NCBI GenBank assembly: GCA_964640195.1
Contig: CAZXIC010000001.1
Location: 1-64,000, forward strand
Source of the DNA: CAZXIC01 sp964640195
Lineage (GTDB): Archaea; Iainarchaeota; Iainarchaeia; Iainarchaeales; GCA-2688035
Direction: 5' to 3'
Length of the DNA stretch: 64,000 nucleotides
Of this stretch, positions 56,267-63,483 are shown one piece after another. The notes below the pieces were generated by a model, which made no database searches, was not told the DNA's origin, and saw only the letters and a program-made list of their open reading frames with translations. The translations under genes and the position numbers were made by a program. The stretch's first letter is position 1. Every line of letters begins with the position of its first letter.

Positions 56267-57973
56267 GTGGGACCGGTGCAGGGCGAGGAAATCCTGAAGA
56301 AGGTTATTGCTACTTCTGGCGATGAGTTCTACACCCCGCTGCCGAAGGGCTACAAGCCTGGGAAAACCAAGTATGTCGTTGTTACAGGCAGCGTTATAAG
56401 CGGCGTCGGGAAGGGGACGATTTCAAGCAGCCTGTGCAGGCTGCTGCAGGACAGGGGCTTGAATGTTGAGCCCATAAAGCTTGAGGCATACCTGAATGTT
56501 GATGCAGGCACCCTGAACCCTTTCAGGCACGGTGAAGTCTTTGTGCTTGACGATGGATATGAAACCGATTTGGACCTTGGAACCTATGAGAGGGCATTGG
56601 ACAAGAACCTAGGGTCCGACAACTTTGTCACCAGCGGAAAAATCTACGCAAGGATAATTGAGAAAGAGAGGGCAGGCAGGTACCTTGGGAGAGACGTGCA
56701 GTTCATCCCGCACGTGACGGGGGAGATAAAGAAGGTTCTAAGAGACTTGGCTGTGAAAACAAGGGCTGACGTGATTGTGATTGAGATTGGCGGCACAGTA
56801 GGCGACTATGAGAACATGTTTGCTTTGGAAGCCTTGAGGGAACTGCATTACGAGGAGGGGCATGAAAACGTCTGCTTCATTAACATAACTTACATCCTGC
56901 AGCCTAGGACCCTTGGCGAGCAGAAGAGCAAGGCAGCGCAGCTTGGGATAAAGAGGCTGATTGAGCTGGGCATCCAGCCTGACATAATAGTGTGCAGAAG
57001 CGGCTCAAAGCTGCAGGAGAGCATTAAGAAAAAAATCAGCCTTAACGTGAACGTCCCGTTTGAAATGGTTTTCGGCGTGAGTGATGTGAGCAACATCTAT
57101 AGCCTGCCCTTGTCGCTCAGGAAGCTTTCTTTTGATGAGGCAGTATTAAGGTGCATAGGGCTGGAGAAGCGCTTTAAGGGAAACGGCAACAAGGCTCTGA
57201 GGGAGTGGAGCAGGAAAACTAGCGCACATGGCAGGGCAAAACCTGCTATTGTTGGAATCGCGGGGAAATACACCGGCAGCATGGACACCTATATCAGCAT
57301 CCTGAAAGCGCTGGAGCACTGTAGCTTCAAACTGAACAGGAGGGTGAAGGTCAAGTGGATTGACACAACTGATTTGAACAGTGATGAGAAGGTTAAGGCT
57401 GCCCTCAAGGGCGTTGATGGAGTGATAGTGCCAGGCGGCTTTGGAATCAGGGGAATTGGGGGCAAGATCAGGGTTGCAAAGCACTGCAGGCTACGCAACA
57501 TCCCCTACCTTGGCTTGTGCCTTGGCTTCCAGGTTGCCCTGATTGAAATCGCAAGGAACGTCTGCAAGCTGAAGGGGGCAGACAGCACTGAGTTCAACCC
57601 CAAGGCAAAACACCCAGTGATTGACATCCTGCCTGAGCAAAAAAAGATTGAGGGCTTGGGCGGAAACATGCGCTTGGGCGGGCATGAGGTTGAACTGAAG
57701 CCTGGCACGATTGCAGCGAAACTGCACGCTAACGCGAAGAAAATCAGGAGAAGATTCAGGCACAGGTTTGAGTGCAATCCGGAATACATTGAGCAGTTTG
57801 AGAAAGCAGGCGTTGTTTTTTCAGGCAAGGCGCCGGGCATGCCTATAATGCAGATTCTGGAGATGCCAAAGCGCAAATATTTTATTGCTACGCAATATCA
57901 CCCTGAATTCACAAGCAGGCCACTGCATCCTGACGAGCTGTTTCTGGAATTTGTGAAAAAGTGCGCGGGATAG
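56267..57973 (+). CDS. pyrG: CTP synthase with N-terminal extension
   Basis: This 568-residue enzyme makes CTP from UTP, ATP and glutamine. The synthase part has KYVVVTGSVISGVGKGTISSSL, VEPIKLEAYLNVDAGTLNPFRHGEVFVLDDGYETDLDLG and GGTVGDYEN. The C-terminal glutaminase has LGLCLGFQVALIE (Cys nucleophile) and ATQYHPEFTSRP (His-Glu). Typical enzymes begin at TKY; here about 34 extra residues precede it from the GTG at 56267. No later ATG or strong ribosome site decides the start, so part of the extension may not be translated. Confidence 0.93.
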   Translation: MGPVQGEEILKKVIATSGDEFYTPLPKGYKPGKTKYVVVTGSVISGVGKGTISSSLCRLLQDRGLNVEPIKLEAYLNVDAGTLNPFRHGEVFVLDDGYETDLDLGTYERALDKNLGSDNFVTSGKIYARIIEKERAGRYLGRDVQFIPHVTGEIKKVLRDLAVKTRADVIVIEIGGTVGDYENMFALEALRELHYEEGHENVCFINITYILQPRTLGEQKSKAAQLGIKRLIELGIQPDIIVCRSGSKLQESIKKKISLNVNVPFEMVFGVSDVSNIYSLPLSLRKLSFDEAVLRCIGLEKRFKGNGNKALREWSRKTSAHGRAKPAIVGIAGKYTGSMDTYISILKALEHCSFKLNRRVKVKWIDTTDLNSDEKVKAALKGVDGVIVPGGFGIRGIGGKIRVAKHCRLRNIPYLGLCLGFQVALIEIARNVCKLKGADSTEFNPKAKHPVIDILPEQKKIEGLGGNMRLGGHEVELKPGTIAAKLHANAKKIRRRFRHRFECNPEYIEQFEKAGVVFSGKAPGMPIMQILEMPKRKYFIATQYHPEFTSRPLHPDELFLEFVKKCAG

Positions 57974-57975
57974 CC

Positions 57976-58152
57976 TTACTTTATTTTCTCTGCTTCTTCA
58001 ACCAGCATTATCGGAATGCCGTCTTCAATCCTGTAAGCCAGCGCGCACTTTTTGCAGATTAGCTTCTGTTTTTCCTTTTTGTACTCCAAGCTGCCCCTGC
58101 ACTGCGGGCAGGCTAGCACTGCAAGCAGCCTCTTGTCAAGTTCTTTTTCCAT
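57976..58152 (-). CDS. Trm112-family protein
   Basis: This 58-residue protein reads LLAVLACPQCRGSLEYKKEKQKLICKKCALAYRIEDGIPIML. The CPxC...CxxC zinc ribbon and the closing Y-x-I-x-D-G-I-P-x-[ML]-[LI] motif are those of Trm112/YcaR-like proteins. In archaea Trm112 activates several tRNA and translation-factor methyltransferases. ATG 58152 is chosen over the GTG-like start at 58161 because it follows GGTG. Two base pairs separate its stop from pyrG's. Confidence 0.88.
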   Translation of the reverse strand: MEKELDKRLLAVLACPQCRGSLEYKKEKQKLICKKCALAYRIEDGIPIMLVEEAEKIK

Positions 58153-58190
58153 GGTACACACCTTTAGTAAAAAAGCAATAAAATAATTTA

Positions 58191-58688
58191 TTAGTAACTG
58201 CCATCAAGGATTTTCTGCGACTCCAGCCTGATTCTGCCTATTCCCAAAAACCTTTTCCTTTTTGTTCCGTAAATATCCCCCTTCCGATCAACTATCACAT
58301 ACCGATGTGTCTTAAGGAGACCCATTAATTTTTCATTTTTTTGTGCTTCCTTTGCCAATCCTTTTGCAACCAAGTGATTTGCTTCCTTAATTATTGGGGC
58401 ATGCTGTAGGTAGGTTACACGAACAAGCATTGGTACTGCCGCAAGAAATCCAAAACCCGCTATCAATGCAACCCCTTTTCTGAAGATGGGGTCATTAATA
58501 GCCTGCTTATATTCAACAGCGCTCCCGACTATGCCGGCACCAACAGCTGCTATGCCAGCAGCCACTGTATTTGAAACTGCTTTCCTTGTTCTTTTTCTTC
58601 TTTTGTCCAATAGCCGGTTTAGGGGGGTTCTGGCAGACAAATCAACTTCAAAAGCGCCAACTTTTTTGGATTTTGATTTACTGCGCAT
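58191..58688 (-). CDS. basic membrane protein, unknown function
   Basis: This 165-residue protein has a Lys/Arg-rich cytosolic start (RSKSKSKKVGAFEVDLSARTPLNRLLDKRRKRTRKAV), two membrane helices (NTVAAGIAAVGAGIVGSAV and GVALIAGFGFLAAVPMLVRV) and a basic C-terminal domain. I do not recognise a family. ATG 58688 is taken as the start because a TATA-like TTTATAAT near 58708-58715 lies about 25 bp upstream; a longer frame starting at 58754 crosses that promoter. Confidence 0.65.
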   Translation of the reverse strand: MRSKSKSKKVGAFEVDLSARTPLNRLLDKRRKRTRKAVSNTVAAGIAAVGAGIVGSAVEYKQAINDPIFRKGVALIAGFGFLAAVPMLVRVTYLQHAPIIKEANHLVAKGLAKEAQKNEKLMGLLKTHRYVIVDRKGDIYGTKRKRFLGIGRIRLESQKILDGSY

Positions 58689-58860
58689 AATTAAACAATT
58701 GCGTCCAAACATTATAAATCTTACACATTTAGAATCTTCAGCTGCCAGCGACAAGAATCACATTTTACCCCCACACACACATCAAAAACAGTTAGAAAAA
58801 TGCCTTTGAAAACCAATTTCTAATTAAATGTTTTCCTTTTCTATTACTTGGGTGGCATGA

Positions 58861-60012
58861 ATGCCTGTCGAGAGGGTTAAGGCTGCTGGCAAGACTATAA
58901 TCCTTGTTCCTACAGCGCATGTGAGCAGGCAGTCAGTGCAGCTCGTAAGGGAGGCTATTGAAAGGGAGAAGCCTGATGTGGTTGGCGTTGAACTGGACAG
59001 GCAGAGGCTCGGGCAGCTGCTCAGCGGCAGGAAATGGCAGGAGATGCAGCTTGACAGAATCATAAAGGAGGGCAAGACCCAGCTTTTCCTAATCAACCTG
59101 CTGCTCGCAAACTTCCAGAGGAGGATTGGCGAAGATTTGGGAATAAAGCCCGGCAGCGAAATGCTGCAGGCTGTCAGGGCAGCTGGTGAAAAAGGCACCC
59201 CTGTAATGTTGCTTGACAGGGATGTGCGGATAACGCTGAAAAGGGCATTGAACAGGATGAGCTTGCTGGAGAAGGCAAAGCTCGGCTACGGCATCCTGAG
59301 CGGCTTTTTCCAAACAGGGAAGAAGCTGGACGGAAAAACAATTGAACAGCTGAAGGAAAAGGACACCCTGAACGCGCTGCTGCAGCAGCTGGCAAAAGAG
59401 ATGCCGAACGTGAAAAGCGTTCTTGTAGATGAAAGAGACAAATTCATTGCAAATAGGATACTGCAGGCAGAAGCGAAGAAGGTTGTTGCCGTTATTGGCG
59501 CGGGGCATGTGCAGGGCGTGAAACGGTTCCTGGACAAGCCAAGGGACGTAAGCAGCCTCCTAAGGGTTGAGGAGAGAAAAAGCAGGCTGCGGTACCTGAA
59601 GTTTCTGGTTCCAGTGCTGTTCGTTTTGCTGCTCGGCTATGGCTTCTATACAAAAGGCATTGCAATTGCGTTGAACATCTTCCTAATCTGGTTTCTGGTA
59701 AATGGTGCCCTCTCAGCGCTGGGGGCAGCGCTTGCAAGGGCACACCCGCTTTCAATCGCTGCAGCATTCTTTGCCGCTCCCTTCACTTCGCTGCATCCAG
59801 CACTTGCTGCCGGCTGGTTCGCTGGATTGGCTGAGTTGCGCGTTCGCTCCCCAAAGGTAAAGGACTTCGAGCAGCTGCCAGAGCTGAACAGCCTGAGGCA
59901 ATTCAGCCAAAACAGGGTTTCAAGGGTTTTAATGGTTACAGCGTTTGCAAACATCGGCTCTACAATAGGCACCGTGCTTGCGCTGCCTTACATTGCTGCG
60001 CTGCTTGCGTGA
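58861..60012 (+). CDS. TraB/GumN-type membrane protein
   Basis: This 383-residue protein has the TraB domain at 1-225: IILVPTAHVSRQSVQLVREAIEREKPDVVGVELDRQRLGQLL, LLDRDVRITLKRAL and VVAVIGAGHVQGVKRFL (the GxxH...E and GxGHxxG elements). Three or four C-terminal membrane spans follow (residues 240-375). TraB first appeared as a pheromone-shutdown factor; the fold resembles Tiki/GumN metalloproteases, and eukaryotic members sit in mitochondria. The substrate is unknown. Confidence 0.88.
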   Translation: MPVERVKAAGKTIILVPTAHVSRQSVQLVREAIEREKPDVVGVELDRQRLGQLLSGRKWQEMQLDRIIKEGKTQLFLINLLLANFQRRIGEDLGIKPGSEMLQAVRAAGEKGTPVMLLDRDVRITLKRALNRMSLLEKAKLGYGILSGFFQTGKKLDGKTIEQLKEKDTLNALLQQLAKEMPNVKSVLVDERDKFIANRILQAEAKKVVAVIGAGHVQGVKRFLDKPRDVSSLLRVEERKSRLRYLKFLVPVLFVLLLGYGFYTKGIAIALNIFLIWFLVNGALSALGAALARAHPLSIAAAFFAAPFTSLHPALAAGWFAGLAELRVRSPKVKDFEQLPELNSLRQFSQNRVSRVLMVTAFANIGSTIGTVLALPYIAALLA

Positions 60013-60017
60013 AAACC

Positions 60018-60341
60018 TCATTCAACTTTGATGCCTGGCTGCACAGCGGCATCAATTGTCACAACCCTGTATTTGCCTTCACTGTCCTTTGCTGCCAGCA
60101 GCATTGCCTGGCTTTCAACGCCGGCAATTGTTACAGGCTCAGGGTTTGACACCACAACAATGTTTTTTCCACGCAGTTCCTCCTTGCTGTAATGCCCTTT
60201 CAGCCCTGCAACTATCTGCCTTTTTTCGCTGCCCAGGTCAATCTGCACTTTGTACAGCTTGTCCTTTCCAACTATGTCCTCAACTGAAAGGACTTTTGCA
60301 ATCCGCAGCTCCAATTTCCGCCATTCCTGGAATGAAACCAT
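60018..60341 (-). CDS. tRNA-binding domain protein (MetG C-terminal/EMAPII-like)
   Basis: This 107-residue protein is an OB-fold tRNA-binding domain: WRKLELRIAKVLSVEDIVGKDKLYKVQIDLGSEKRQIVAGLKGHYSKEELRGKNIVVVSNPEPVTIAGVESQAMLLAA. The order matches the C-terminal domain of methionyl-tRNA synthetase, which exists as a separate chain in some archaea. It probably delivers tRNA to MetRS or another synthetase. It is convergent with the TraB gene and 48 bp downstream of the YbaK-like gene. Confidence 0.88.
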   Translation of the reverse strand: MVSFQEWRKLELRIAKVLSVEDIVGKDKLYKVQIDLGSEKRQIVAGLKGHYSKEELRGKNIVVVSNPEPVTIAGVESQAMLLAAKDSEGKYRVVTIDAAVQPGIKVE

Positions 60342-60389
60342 CTCTGCTGCCTCCTTGCTAGAAAAAATGGGCTGCGTTTGTTTTTAAAA

Positions 60390-60791
60390 TCAACGGGTTA
60401 TATCTGAAACTTCACTGTCCTCATTCGCTTCCTTTATCTCCCTGGGGCTTATCGCAAGGGTTTTCTCCTCGCCTACAAGGCACCTGACCTCTTCTGCAGC
60501 AAACACCTTCCCGTCAATCAAAACCTTCACCCCGTAGATTGAAATCGGCGGCATGAATTCACAACTGTAGCCTGTGACCTCCTCTGCTTCCCCTTTTGCA
60601 GCCTTTTCCAGGTTGCCCCCTCCAAGTACTGCCTTCGCTTTCCCCAAATCAAGCACGTCTTTTGCAAAGTGAATTAGGAGCGCAAAGCCCCTGTCTGATG
60701 AGAACAGCTCGCACTTAATCAGCGAACCCTTTGCAGCATAAGGCAGAATCCTTGCCTGCAGCTTATTCGCTTCAATGAAGTCTTCAAGCAT
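60390..60791 (-). CDS. YbaK-like aminoacyl-tRNA deacylase-type protein
   Basis: This 133-residue protein has the YbaK layout: LIKCELFSSDRGFALLIHFAKDVLDLGKAKAVLGGGNLEKAAKGEAEEVTGYSCEFMPPISIYGVKVLIDGKVFAAEEVRCLVGEEKTLAISPREI. The conserved parts are the AV-L-G...EE-V-T-G-Y-x-x-x-x-x-P segment and the final G-x-x-x-x-x-[IL]-x-x-x-[DE]-[IL]. YbaK proteins hydrolyse mischarged tRNA (Cys-tRNA-Pro, Ala-tRNA-Pro) or other aminoacyl esters. The usual catalytic Lys is not evident in my reading. Confidence 0.7.
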   Translation of the reverse strand: MLEDFIEANKLQARILPYAAKGSLIKCELFSSDRGFALLIHFAKDVLDLGKAKAVLGGGNLEKAAKGEAEEVTGYSCEFMPPISIYGVKVLIDGKVFAAEEVRCLVGEEKTLAISPREIKEANEDSEVSDITR

Positions 60792-60866
60792 TGCAAAACT
60801 TCACTTGACAGACTATATAAAAGAGAAAAACAAATAAAAAAGAAACAGGAAAAAGAGGCAGCTGTT

Positions 60867-62039
60867 TTACACGCCGCACTCTTTTTTAAGCAGTTCTGCC
60901 TTGTCTGTTTTCTCCCAGGGATGTAACTCGTCCTCGTGCCCGAAATGGCCGTAGTTGCAGATTTTCCTGAAGATTGGCTTCCGCAAGCCGAGCTGCTCTA
61001 TCATTTCGCTCGGCTTGAGGGTGAAGTGCTTTTTTACTGCCTCGTAGACCTTTTTTGGCTCGCACTTGCACGTTCCATACATGTCGATGAAGAGGTTTAT
61101 CGGCTCCCTGCTTCCGATTGCATAGGAAACCTGCACTTCTGCCCTGTCGGCAATGCCTGCCTTGACAATGTTTTTTGCTATGTATCTTATCATATAGGTT
61201 GCAGTCCTGTCCACTTTGCTTGGGTCTTTCCCGCTGAATGCACCCCCGCCGTGGTTCCCTATGCCGCCATAGGTATCACATATAAGCTTTCTGCCGGTGA
61301 AACCTGTGTCCGCTACAGGGCCGCCTAAAACAAACCTGCCGGTATTGTTGATGAAGTACTTTGTGTTTTCATCCAGCAGGTCGCCGCAGACAGGCTTTAC
61401 CACATGCTCCTTTATGCCCTCCCTGAGCTCGTCCAGTTCTATGTCAGGATTATGCTGTGCTGCGATTACGACTGCCTCAATCCTCTTCGGCTTGTTGGCC
61501 TCGTATTCAACCGTAACCTGCGATTTGCCGTCAGGCCTCAGGTATTTCAGCGTTCCCTTCCTCCTTGCCTCCGCAAGCTTCATTGTAAGCCAGTGGGCGT
61601 ACATTATTGGTGCAGGCATTAGTTCAGCTGTTTCGTTTGTTGCGTAGCCAAACATCATTCCCTGGTCGCCCGCGCCCAACTGCCCCTGCTTTTCATCAAC
61701 GCCGAGCGCGATGTCAGCACTCTGCTCGTGGATTGAGTTCAGGATGCCGACACTTTGGTAATCAAAACCGTATTCAGGCTTGTCATAGCCAACATCCCTC
61801 AAAACATTCCTGACAATTTTCTGCACGTCAACATATGCCTTGGTTGTTATCTCGCCTGAAACAACAATGAAGCCAAGACCTGCCATAGTCTCACAGGCAA
61901 CCCTTCCAGTAGGGTCGTCCTTGATTACGTCGTCAAGGATTGCGTCACTTATCTGGTCGCAGACCTTGTCAGGGTGGCCTTCAGTGACTGATTCGCTTGT
62001 AAAGAGGTATTTCCCATCGCCGCTTCTCATTTCAATCAT
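60867..62039 (-). CDS. metK: S-adenosylmethionine synthetase, bacterial-type
   Basis: This 390-residue enzyme makes SAM from methionine and ATP. The motifs TSESVTEGHPDKVCDQISDAILD, LGAGDQGMMFGYA, GRFVLGGPVADTGFTGRKLICDTYGG and GGGAFSGKDPSKVDRTATYMIRYIAKNIV are those of the bacterial/eukaryotic family, not of archaeal MAT (MetE2/MAT-like), so the gene is probably a transfer. ATG 62039 is used; GGAG lies very close to it, and ATG 62030 is possible. A TATA-like TTATAACT lies near 62081-62088. Confidence 0.95.
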   Translation of the reverse strand: MIEMRSGDGKYLFTSESVTEGHPDKVCDQISDAILDDVIKDDPTGRVACETMAGLGFIVVSGEITTKAYVDVQKIVRNVLRDVGYDKPEYGFDYQSVGILNSIHEQSADIALGVDEKQGQLGAGDQGMMFGYATNETAELMPAPIMYAHWLTMKLAEARRKGTLKYLRPDGKSQVTVEYEANKPKRIEAVVIAAQHNPDIELDELREGIKEHVVKPVCGDLLDENTKYFINNTGRFVLGGPVADTGFTGRKLICDTYGGIGNHGGGAFSGKDPSKVDRTATYMIRYIAKNIVKAGIADRAEVQVSYAIGSREPINLFIDMYGTCKCEPKKVYEAVKKHFTLKPSEMIEQLGLRKPIFRKICNYGHFGHEDELHPWEKTDKAELLKKECGV

Positions 62040-62100
62040 CAACTCCAAAAAATTTGCTTGTTTTCTTTAGAAGAGTTATAAGCCAGTTATGTTTTTAATT

Positions 62101-62134
62101 AATTGCGGAATGACGCAATTATTCCAACTGGAAT
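62101..62134. promoter_or_regulatory. palindromes upstream of the XRE-CBS regulator
   Basis: Two palindromes lie side by side: AATTGCG (62101-62107) with CGCAATT (62114-62120), and ATTCCA (62121-62126) with TGGAAT (62129-62134). GGAAT occurs at 62107-62111 and 62130-62134, and its inverse ATTCC at 62121-62125. The cluster sits just before the TATA-like AGATTAAAAAT (about 62137-62147) of the XRE-CBS gene, an expected place for autoregulation. Confidence 0.5.
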
Positions 62135-62157
62135 AAGATTAAAAATGCTTTCCTGCA

Positions 62158-62727
62158 ATGCCTGTTCTTATGCTGCCTGATTTGGCGGAAATAAAGCAGA
62201 GGAGGATTGCTGCCGGGCTGACGCAGAGCAGGCTTGCCAACCTCAGCAGTGTTTCGCAGAGCCTGATTGCAAAGATTGAGTCTGGCAACATTGAGCCAAG
62301 CTATGCCAAGGCAAAAAGGCTGTTTGACTGCCTGCAGCAACTGCATGCAAGGCAGGAAAAGCAGGCAAAAGACATTATGACAAGGGATGTTGTCGGCATT
62401 GACGCAAAAGAAAGCCTGCGCAGGGCAATAAGGGTTTTGGAAAAGCGCGGCTTCTCGCAGCTGCCTGTCCTTGCAAAAGGAAAGCCTATGGGCAGCATGA
62501 CTGAGAAAAGCGTTCTGGCGAAGATAAACTCAAGCCCTGGCATTGACATTGGAAAAGCGAAGGCAGATGACGCAATGGAGGAAGCCCTGCCGACAATACA
62601 GCCAAACACGCCTGAATCAGTTGTAAGGCAGCTGCTCAACTTCAATGCTGCAGTCCTGGTTGTGAAAAAGGGCAGGATTGCAGGCATAATAACAAAATCC
62701 GACCTGCTGAAGCAGATGATAAAATAG
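62158..62727 (+). CDS. XRE-type helix-turn-helix protein with two CBS domains
   Basis: This 189-residue protein has an HTH domain (1-60: EIKQRRIAAGLTQSRLANLSSVSQSLIAKIESGNIEPSYAKAKRLF) and a CBS pair (70-185: DIMTRDVVGIDAKESLRRAIRVLEKRGFSQLPVL ... TIQPNTPESVVRQLLNFNAAVLVVKKGRIAGIITKSDLL). CBS domains sense adenosyl compounds, including AMP, ATP and SAM. The neighbour is metK, so a SAM-responsive repressor is possible; that is inference. A leaderless transcript starting at ATG 62158 is likely. Confidence 0.85.
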   Translation: MPVLMLPDLAEIKQRRIAAGLTQSRLANLSSVSQSLIAKIESGNIEPSYAKAKRLFDCLQQLHARQEKQAKDIMTRDVVGIDAKESLRRAIRVLEKRGFSQLPVLAKGKPMGSMTEKSVLAKINSSPGIDIGKAKADDAMEEALPTIQPNTPESVVRQLLNFNAAVLVVKKGRIAGIITKSDLLKQMIK

Positions 62728-62849
62728 GCTTCTCCAAAATTAAGATGACTTCTTAAACACAAGCCGCATTCTTGCACTTTTTAAACAAAGCCAACCGCAA
62801 CGAAACCTTTTTATACAATCTCTGAGGCAAGTATATAAGGGAGTATAAC

Positions 62850-62899
62850 AAAGCAAAGTGAATTAGTTAATACATAACGTTGCTACATAACTTTGCTTT
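62850..62899. promoter_or_regulatory. 10-bp inverted repeat around the probable transcription start
   Basis: AAAGCAAAGT (62850-62859) and ACTTTGCTTT (62890-62899) form a perfect inverted repeat with a 30-bp spacer. The TATA-like GTATATAAGG (62831-62840) would start transcription near 62860, so the left arm covers the start and the right arm lies in the leader, ahead of GGTGGGG. It may bind a regulator or, less likely, fold as RNA. Confidence 0.45.
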
Positions 62900-62916
62900 T
62901 TGCGGTGGGGTTTCAA

Positions 62917-63483
62917 TTGCTTAGGTGCCTTCTGGCTTTCGCATTGTTCGCGCTGCTGCTCAGCTCAGGCACCAGCGCCCTTATTGTGGATGTTCCGGAA
63001 AACATCATAATAAAGGAAGGGCAGAAGCAGGTGCAAATCAGCATATCAAACGACAGCGCAGAAGCAGGGCAGTACAGAGTTGAATTTCTCGGGCCTGTAG
63101 AAGCAGGAATAAGCCAGAGCAGCGGTGAAATTGCGGCATTCAAAACAAAGAAGGTTACGCTCTCGCTTGCTGCGGAGGAGCGGCTTGCAGGGCAGACATA
63201 TGAAAGCACGCTTGTTGTTGAACTTGGCAGCGAAAGGGAAGTGAGGAAAATCAGGCTTTTTTTCAGGGGACAGGCAGCACAAGGTCAGGAAGTGCAGCAG
63301 GGGCAGCCAGGCTTTGATTTGCAATGGCTTTCATCAGGCTTTTTTCCCCTGTTCAATCCCAACAGCATGGGCAGCCTGCTTTCGTTTGAAAACATTCTCA
63401 ACGCGCTTCTGGCGGTTGTTGCGGCAATCCTTCTGATTGCGTTTATCGCAAGGCTTGTAAAGAGGTTGGCGGTGAAAAGATGA
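62917..63483 (+). CDS. exported CARDB-like membrane-anchored protein
   Basis: This 188-residue protein has a signal peptide (LAFALFALLLSSGTSAL, about residues 5-22), an external Ig-like domain (IVDVPENIIIKEGQKQVQISISNDSAEAGQYRVEF), a Gln/Gly-rich linker, and a C-terminal membrane helix (NALLAVVAAILLIAFIARLVKRLAVKR). TTG 62917 lies 7 nt after GGTGGGG and gives the best signal peptide; earlier starts place the ribosome site inside the gene. It is followed with a 4-nt overlap by a second surface protein. Confidence 0.72.
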   Translation: MLRCLLAFALFALLLSSGTSALIVDVPENIIIKEGQKQVQISISNDSAEAGQYRVEFLGPVEAGISQSSGEIAAFKTKKVTLSLAAEERLAGQTYESTLVVELGSEREVRKIRLFFRGQAAQGQEVQQGQPGFDLQWLSSGFFPLFNPNSMGSLLSFENILNALLAVVAAILLIAFIARLVKRLAVKR

